64,000 nt of DNA. It comes from CAZTVF01 sp964616985. GTDB lineage: Bacteria; Planctomycetota; Phycisphaerae; SM23-33. The position numbers and the translations under genes were made by a program. Shown here piece by piece: positions 59,228 through 64,000 of this stretch. Every line of letters starts with the position of its first letter. Position 1 is the stretch's first letter. The stretch lies in assembly GCA_964616985.1 (NCBI GenBank), contig CAZTVF010000008.1, positions 8,294-72,293 on the forward strand, in the 5' to 3' direction. The notes below the pieces were generated by a model. The model was not told the DNA's origin and did no database searches. It was given only the letters and a program-made list of their open reading frames with translations.

Positions 59228-61327
59228 TCAAAAATCCACCCCAGGTGGCGGTGTTTCCTTCTTCGGCGGGCGCTTTTCGCCGGGCTTGATGATAATGATT
59301 TCGACGTCGGTGGCGCCGGCCTCGACGTCGACCGCGCCGTGAGCTGCAAATCCTGAGGGCGTGCTCCCTTGAGCGTTCACATGCAGCTTCTCCGGAACGA
59401 GCCCAGTTAGTGTGAAGCGGCCTTCTTTGTTTGTGAAGACCGAAGCAATTGGGCCCTGCCTTTCGCCAGTCGGCCACACGGTAACACCTGCTACGGGGCG
59501 TCCATCGATGTCATTCACAACGCCAGCGATGGTCAGCGATGCGGTCTCAAGGGCGATCTTGTCCACGGCGACCAGTCTATTCGCATCGGTCGCGGCGATG
59601 TTACCATCGGGAACCAGGGCCCAACCGATGCCCGGACCATATCCTTTGGCCCAAATGCACACGTCATACTCGTCCGGCGGCAATGTGCGAACCGAGTAGT
59701 TGCCCTTCTCATCGGTTATGGCTTCGGGTATCCCGTAAACGCCCGCCCGTTGCCCCGGAAGCTTGTGATGCACATAGACTCGCGCTTTGGCCACAGGCTT
59801 GCCATTGTCGTCGACAACTTGCCCGGCGATGGCGGCGGCAGGTTTGAGCGTGAGCTCGATCGGGTTGTCCGGATTGTCCACGGGCTTGATACCGGCCATT
59901 CCCAGTGCCATGTGGCGACAGGCGAGAGTGAGGCCACCAGGCGGAATGGCATGCAACATCCAGATCATATCAAGGCGGCCTTGCTCATCAGTCGTCCCTT
60001 CGACCGAGTAATTGTTTTGCGAGTAGAGGCAGACCGAAACTCCATTGAGCCCCTTCCCGTCGGGCCCCAAAACGATTCCCGTAATTCGCGGGTTCGGCTC
60101 CACCACCGCCTCGACATCGACGGTCTCGTCGTCTTTCACAATGGCGCCAACGCCGTTATTGTTGGGCAGGTGGTAACCGTTCGCCGCCAGATAGGCGTAA
60201 CACTGCCCAGGAAGCACACGAAACGTGGCAATCCCCATGTCGTTTGTTAAGCACGTGGGAGCCCTCTGTATCCTCCACTCCTGAGGATGCGTTGTGTGCA
60301 CCGGAAAGCCGACGGCAGGGCGGCCTTTACTATCGCGCAGGGTCACCCGCAGCAGCCCGCCTTTGATCACCGGGACGATCACGTTCGCGGTGGTCTTGCC
60401 AGCCTCCACCTTGACTGGCTCTCCATCCGCCAGGAAATCAGGGTTGCCCGTGGCGGCGAAGGTGCGGACGAGATGCTCTCCCGCGCGCAGGTTTGCGAGG
60501 GTGAATCTGCCGTCCATGTCCGTCGTAGCTATGGGGGCCTCGACGATGTTGTCAATCGTGCTGTTATAGGCAAGGATATTGACTCCAGCCACAGGTTTGC
60601 CATCATGCAGTAGCGTGCCCTGAATGCGCCCCTCCGGCTTGAGCACCAAGCGGATATCTTTGTCGTCGCTGCGGTAGGGCTGGGCAGACGGGGCTGCTTC
60701 CCTGACAACCAGCGGCGCCGCGCCCGCGGCCCGTACGACAAAGGTTCCGATGGACCCTGTCGGCAGCTGTGTGAATCTGAAACGGCCATGCTCGTCGGTC
60801 TTGGTGATAAGCTCAGGGATGCGTCCGCGGCCGTTGAGATCAAGGCCCCCATCCGACAGGGCGGGAAGGCGGATCTCGACGGATGCCCCGCCCACGGGGC
60901 CATTGGCTTCATTGACGACCATGCCTGCACAGTCGGCCGGAGGGCCCAGTTTGACGACACCGCCGTTGGGGCCCGATAAGGCACAGTTCATCCAGCTCAT
61001 GCCAAGCCTTTCCTTGGTGATGGTGACTATCAGGCTGCCTTGTCCAGGTTCCTTGACCTTCACACAGAACCGCCCGTCAACACCGGTGGTGGTCTTGCCT
61101 AGCGGCACCAGCGACCAGAAGATGAGAGGATCAGATACATATCCATAGGCGCACACCTTCGCCCCCGCCACAGCCATGCCATTGGCATCGACGGCCTGCC
61201 CAAAGAAGGTGAACCCCTTCAGCAATGTGTCATCAAGGGCAGGATCGCTCGCAGGGGTAGTTGGCCCAGCAATGAGTAACATCGGTACGGCAAGCGTCCA
61301 TAAGGTAGTGATGATGAGGCGTATCAT
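59228..61327 (-). CDS. Exported protein of carboxypeptidase-regulatory-like repeats
   Basis: A 699-residue exported protein (signal MIRLIITTLWTLAVPMLLIAG) made of at least six beta-sandwich repeats of the carboxypeptidase regulatory-like type: VDANGMAVAGAKV, LHDGKPVAGVNI, LGPDGKGLNGVSV, VDDNGKPVAKARV, NDIDGRPVAGVTV, each followed by DxxGxFxxxxL turns (TDEHGRFRFTQL, TNKEGRFTLTGL). Ends in a Pro/Lys tail. Likely a surface or periplasmic scaffold or binder. Base composition is less GC-biased at third positions than the neighbours, which may indicate recent transfer or relaxed expression. Start ATG 61327 follows AAAGGG. Confidence 0.78.
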   Translation of the reverse strand: MIRLIITTLWTLAVPMLLIAGPTTPASDPALDDTLLKGFTFFGQAVDANGMAVAGAKVCAYGYVSDPLIFWSLVPLGKTTTGVDGRFCVKVKEPGQGSLIVTITKERLGMSWMNCALSGPNGGVVKLGPPADCAGMVVNEANGPVGGASVEIRLPALSDGGLDLNGRGRIPELITKTDEHGRFRFTQLPTGSIGTFVVRAAGAAPLVVREAAPSAQPYRSDDKDIRLVLKPEGRIQGTLLHDGKPVAGVNILAYNSTIDNIVEAPIATTDMDGRFTLANLRAGEHLVRTFAATGNPDFLADGEPVKVEAGKTTANVIVPVIKGGLLRVTLRDSKGRPAVGFPVHTTHPQEWRIQRAPTCLTNDMGIATFRVLPGQCYAYLAANGYHLPNNNGVGAIVKDDETVDVEAVVEPNPRITGIVLGPDGKGLNGVSVCLYSQNNYSVEGTTDEQGRLDMIWMLHAIPPGGLTLACRHMALGMAGIKPVDNPDNPIELTLKPAAAIAGQVVDDNGKPVAKARVYVHHKLPGQRAGVYGIPEAITDEKGNYSVRTLPPDEYDVCIWAKGYGPGIGWALVPDGNIAATDANRLVAVDKIALETASLTIAGVVNDIDGRPVAGVTVWPTGERQGPIASVFTNKEGRFTLTGLVPEKLHVNAQGSTPSGFAAHGAVDVEAGATDVEIIIIKPGEKRPPKKETPPPGVDF

Positions 61328-61500
61328 AAAATCCCTTTCTCGCCGAGTGTAATCTCGGGACACCGACTGTCTCCGTTTCCACCGACGTTGTCGGCTTCTG
61401 ACTTGTTGCCCATCCGGCAGCAGATTCAAAGCGGTCTCCGGCGCCCTCGCTTCGCTCGGGCTTGCCACGCACTCCAAAGGACCAGCACGCGCTGCATGCG

Positions 61501-62259
61501 CTAAGGCTGTACGTACGACCGGAACAGCTCCACGGCCGCGGCCAGCTCGGCCAGCGGCTGCGCGCGGGGGCAGAACTCCATGCCCCAGTAGCCGCGATAG
61601 CCGGCGGCGTGAACGCGCGAGACGAGCGCGCGGTAGTCGATCCGCGCGTCGGCGGCGGGCAGCGTGCGGGCGGGGATGTCGGCCAGGTGGAAGTGCGCGA
61701 CGAGGTCGAGGTTGTCCAGCGCGTCGGCCAGCACGTCCTCGCCCATGCGGGCGAGGTGGTACACGTCGTACAGCACGCGGAGATTGGGCGAGCCCAGGTC
61801 GCGGACGAGCTGGAAGCCGTACCGCCCGCGGTCGGCCTGGTAGTCGGCGTGGTCGAACGAATTGAGCATCTCGAATACGAGCGTCACGCCCGCCGCCTCG
61901 GCGGGCCCCAGCAGGCGGTCGAGGGCCTTGGCGCAGTTGGACCGGCCGGTCGCGTCATCCTGGCCATCGCGATTGCCGCTGAAGACGATCACGTGCCCGA
62001 TGCCATCGCCGGCGGCGGTGGCGATGAGCGACTCGATCTGCGGCACGAGCTCGGCGTGGTTCTCGAGGCAGTTGAGGCCCTTCTGCATGCCCGGCCCGGC
62101 CAGGTTCAGCAGCGCCAGCCCCGCGTCGCGCGCGGCCGGCCAGCGGTCCGGCGGCGTCATCTCCACCGCGTCGACGCCGATGGCCGACAGCGTCGCATAG
62201 TACAGGCTGGCATCCTGGCCGTCGCGCCAGTAGCACCATTCGGCGGCACTGATCTTCAT
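61501..62259 (-). CDS. Hydroxypyruvate isomerase-like TIM-barrel protein
   Basis: A 252-residue cytoplasmic TIM-barrel of the xylose isomerase-like group, most like hydroxypyruvate isomerases and related sugar isomerases: metal-ligand-type segments LVFEMLNSFDH, VLYDVYHLARMG, HFHLADIPAR and the C-terminal GYWGMEF. Start ATG 62259; the upstream SGNH gene stops one base before it (TGA, C, ATG), so translation is coupled. The pair looks like an operon for deacylation and isomerisation of a small sugar. Substrate undetermined. Confidence 0.85.
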   Translation of the reverse strand: MKISAAEWCYWRDGQDASLYYATLSAIGVDAVEMTPPDRWPAARDAGLALLNLAGPGMQKGLNCLENHAELVPQIESLIATAAGDGIGHVIVFSGNRDGQDDATGRSNCAKALDRLLGPAEAAGVTLVFEMLNSFDHADYQADRGRYGFQLVRDLGSPNLRVLYDVYHLARMGEDVLADALDNLDLVAHFHLADIPARTLPAADARIDYRALVSRVHAAGYRGYWGMEFCPRAQPLAELAAAVELFRSYVQP

Positions 62260-62260
62260 G

Positions 62261-62890
62261 TCAAAGCCCGCCCTTGGCGACGATGGGTTTGATGATGCTC
62301 GTCCACAACTCGTAGCCCTTGGCGTTCATGTGCAGCATGTCCTCGAGGTAAAGCTCCTTCCGCGGCGAGCCGTCGGCGTTGAGCATGGCGTCCCAGATAT
62401 TGATGAACATCACGCCCTGCGTCCGCACGGCGAGCTCCGCCAGCAGGCGGTTGGTCTGGCGGAACGCGGGGAACATCGGCTCGCGGCAGGGGCTGGGCTT
62501 GAGAGCGATGAAATAGATCTTCGCGTCGCCCAGCGTGGCGCGGACGCGGTTGACGAAGGTCTGGAACTCGGCCAGCACTTCGATGGGGCTCTTGCCGTTG
62601 CCCACGTCGTTGTCGCCCTCGTAGACGATGATGGCCCGGGGGCGGTAGGGCATCACGACACGATCGTAGTAATACAGCAGGTCGGCCATGGTCGAGCCGC
62701 CAAACCCGCGCCGCACCAGCGGGATCGGCGCGAAATCCGCTTCCGGCGTCGGCCACATGCCCACGCTGGAACTGCCCACCAGGAGCGTCTCTCGTATCAG
62801 GGGCGGGTGCTGGCGGTCCCACTGCTCAAAGGATTGGATCACCGGCTCCCACGGCAGGGCCGCCTCGGGTGCGCTGTTGTCGTCTGACAT
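62261..62890 (-). CDS. SGNH hydrolase of the GSSS type
   Basis: A 209-residue SGNH-superfamily esterase without a signal peptide. Block I is LLVGSSSVGMW, i.e. the Gly-Ser-Ser variant found in platelet-activating-factor-acetylhydrolase-like members, with the nucleophile Ser retained. Block III is EGDNDVGNG, and block V is DMLHMNAKGYELW with Asp and His. Start ATG 62890 follows AAAGGAAG. Operon with the isomerase gene downstream. Likely removes acyl groups from sugars in the cytoplasm. Confidence 0.87.
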   Translation of the reverse strand: MSDDNSAPEAALPWEPVIQSFEQWDRQHPPLIRETLLVGSSSVGMWPTPEADFAPIPLVRRGFGGSTMADLLYYYDRVVMPYRPRAIIVYEGDNDVGNGKSPIEVLAEFQTFVNRVRATLGDAKIYFIALKPSPCREPMFPAFRQTNRLLAELAVRTQGVMFINIWDAMLNADGSPRKELYLEDMLHMNAKGYELWTSIIKPIVAKGGL

Positions 62891-62963
62891 CGTCTTCCTT
62901 TCAGGAGCTTCGGGTGGGCTGCGTCTGGCGCCCTGCCGGAAGCTCACCGGGCCAATGATTACG

Positions 62964-63305
62964 TCACCACTTCTTGAAGATGAAGAACCCCGCCGCCACC
63001 AGCAGGCAGAAGCCCACGAGGTGGTTCCACCGCAGCGGCTCTTTAAGAAACGCGATCGAGAACACTGCGAACACCACCAGCGTGATGATCTCCTGGATCG
63101 TCTTGAGCTGGACGAAGGAGAACGTCTCCTTGCCCAGCCGGTTGGCCGGCACCTGCAGGCAGTACTCGAAGAACGCGATGCCCCAGCTTAGCAGGATCGC
63201 CGCCCAGGTCGGCTTGAACCAGGCGGTATCCTTCCACTTCACGTGGCCGTACCACGCGAAGGTCATGAACACATTCGACAGCGTCAACAGGATGATCGTC
63301 CACAT
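62964..63305 (-). CDS. DUF486 small membrane protein (DMT-like)
   Basis: A 113-residue inner-membrane protein with four hydrophobic segments (IILLTLSNVFMTFAW, WAAILLSWGIAFFEYCL, IQEIITLVVFAVFSIAFL, HLVGFCLLVAAGFFIF), matching the DUF486 group related to small multidrug/drug-metabolite transporters. No transport substrate known. Start ATG 63305 has GGAG upstream and an extended -10 promoter 30 bases before. 73 bases upstream of the SGNH gene and in the same direction, so a shared transcript is possible. Confidence 0.85.
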   Translation of the reverse strand: MWTIILLTLSNVFMTFAWYGHVKWKDTAWFKPTWAAILLSWGIAFFEYCLQVPANRLGKETFSFVQLKTIQEIITLVVFAVFSIAFLKEPLRWNHLVGFCLLVAAGFFIFKKW

Positions 63306-63336
63306 GCGTGCGTTGCTCCAAACAATCGAAGCGGCG

Positions 63337-63345
63337 ATTATAGCA
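63337..63345 (-). promoter_or_regulatory. Extended -10 promoter of the DUF486 gene
   Basis: Read leftward: TGC followed by TATAAT, a perfect extended -10, with the ATG about 32 bases downstream. No -35 needed. Confidence 0.65.
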
Positions 63346-63493
63346 GAAATTGGCGACGGATCGGATGGGGGCCTCGGCGCCGGGCGAATCCGGCGGTGCG
63401 AGGGCTTGAATGCCCTTGAACGCGAGCGCAATTCTGGCATGATAGAGCCGTTGCATTTTCTCAGACGATCGCCCAGCGAACCGAGGGAGTGTC

Positions 63494-64000
63494 ATGGAAG
63501 TTAATCGCCTTCTGAATCAGGATTGCATCGCAGGGATGCAGGCCCTGGACGAGGGGTCGGTGCACCTGGCGTTTGCCGACCCGCCGTTCAACATAGGCTA
63601 CAAGTACGACGTATACGAAGACCGCATGGCGGCGGAGGAGTACCTCAACTGGTCGCGCCAGTGGGGTGCGGCCCTCGTGCGGGCGCTGAAGCCAGATGGC
63701 ACGTTCTGGCTGGCGATCGGCGACGACTTCGCGGCCGAGCTCAAGCTCATCTTCCAGCGCGAGCTGGGCCTGGTCTGCCGCAGCTGGGTGATCTGGTATT
63801 ACACCTTCGGCGTCAACTGCAAGATGAAGTTCAGCCGCAGCCACACTCACCTGTTCCACTTCGTGAAGAACCCGAAGGAATTCACGTTCAACACCGACGC
63901 CATCCGCGTTCCCTCCGCCCGCCAGCTCGTCTACGGCGACGCCCGCGCCGACAGCAAGGGCCGCCTGCCCGACGACACGTGGATCCTGCGGCCGCAGGAT
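63494..64000 (+). CDS. DNA adenine/cytosine methyltransferase, 3' end cut by window
   Basis: N-terminal 169 residues of a SAM-dependent DNA methyltransferase of the N4/N6 type. The catalytic motif DPPFN is at about residue 33 (VHLAFADPPFNIGYK), so it is a beta-type (motif IV before motif I) enzyme like many solitary and type II methylases; motif I lies beyond the window. Start ATG 63494 follows AGGGAG. No restriction endonuclease is visible upstream; whether one follows is out of view. The frame is open to base 64000. Confidence 0.85.
   Translation, partial: MEVNRLLNQDCIAGMQALDEGSVHLAFADPPFNIGYKYDVYEDRMAAEEYLNWSRQWGAALVRALKPDGTFWLAIGDDFAAELKLIFQRELGLVCRSWVIWYYTFGVNCKMKFSRSHTHLFHFVKNPKEFTFNTDAIRVPSARQLVYGDARADSKGRLPDDTWILRPQD

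Noticed and set aside
62888..62947. Longer N-terminus for the SGNH hydrolase (from 62947)
   Set aside because: The extension is low-complexity basic sequence, and the ATG at 62890 has an AAAGGAAG ribosome-binding site.

Overview
The window is high-GC bacterial chromosome and most probably comes from a Planctomycetota member (Phycisphaerae-like). I infer this from gene content, not from any marker search: many Gfo/Idh/MocA oxidoreductases, TIM-barrel sugar isomerases, a DUF1571-type exported protein, SGNH hydrolases, DAHP synthase of the AroF type, and a YajC with an Ala/Pro-rich extension. A class II desulfoferrodoxin points to anaerobic or microaerophilic life. No rRNA, tRNA, CRISPR array or insertion-sequence transposase was recognised.

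Layout. 1-2.0 kb: the 3' part of dnaA, its terminator, and about 1 kb without genes that holds a perfect DnaA box and an AT-rich stretch (candidate oriC). 2.0-14.5 kb: mostly housekeeping genes (trmB, yajC, tgt, serS, surE, an L,D-transpeptidase, der) plus a desulfoferrodoxin, a lone CBM48 module, a HicB-like protein and a 61-residue protein. A second pair of DnaA boxes lies at 14.75 kb. 14.9-29 kb: a carbohydrate or sugar-acid catabolic cluster. An IclR regulator heads a leftward, translationally coupled set (SDR, DeoC-type aldolase, zinc alcohol dehydrogenase), followed by a 2-hydroxyacid dehydrogenase and an oxidoreductase. Divergent from it run an FGGY kinase, a second SDR and another oxidoreductase. 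Two heparinase II/III-type lyases without signal peptides follow. 29.2-32.3 kb: a hybrid sensor kinase and its NarL/LuxR-type regulator. 33-42 kb: DAHP synthase, ComEC, a URO-D-family protein, malic enzyme, an acyltransferase-like protein and a lipoprotein. 42.5-53 kb: a PHP hydrolase, a GH130 phosphorylase, an SGNH esterase and a run of exported proteins, including a barrel-plus-HEAT protein and a protein made of three helical modules. 53-64 kb: a second URO-D-family protein, dnaE, a CsgG/LpoB-like lipoprotein, an exported repeat protein, a sugar isomerase coupled to an SGNH hydrolase, a DUF486 membrane protein, and the start of a DNA methyltransferase cut by the window edge.

How the genes may work together. 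The 14.9-29 kb block is best read as an intracellular pathway in which lyases release unsaturated or sugar-acid units that are oxidised or reduced, phosphorylated by the FGGY kinase and cleaved by the DeoC-type aldolase under IclR control. The substrate is not known, and no transporter is present in the window.

The most distinctive non-coding content is a dense set of intergenic repeats. (i) Eight copies and one half copy of a hairpin unit (ACCCCCAAAC, two bases, GTTTGGGGGT); several copies form inverted pairs that bound 185-410 bp cassettes. (ii) Two copies of a ~150 bp palindromic MITE-like element whose loops are inverted relative to each other. (iii) Heptanucleotide tandem arrays. (iv) Several inverted tandem-word repeats. 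None of these overlaps a gene by more than a few bases. They are the best candidates here for an undescribed system.
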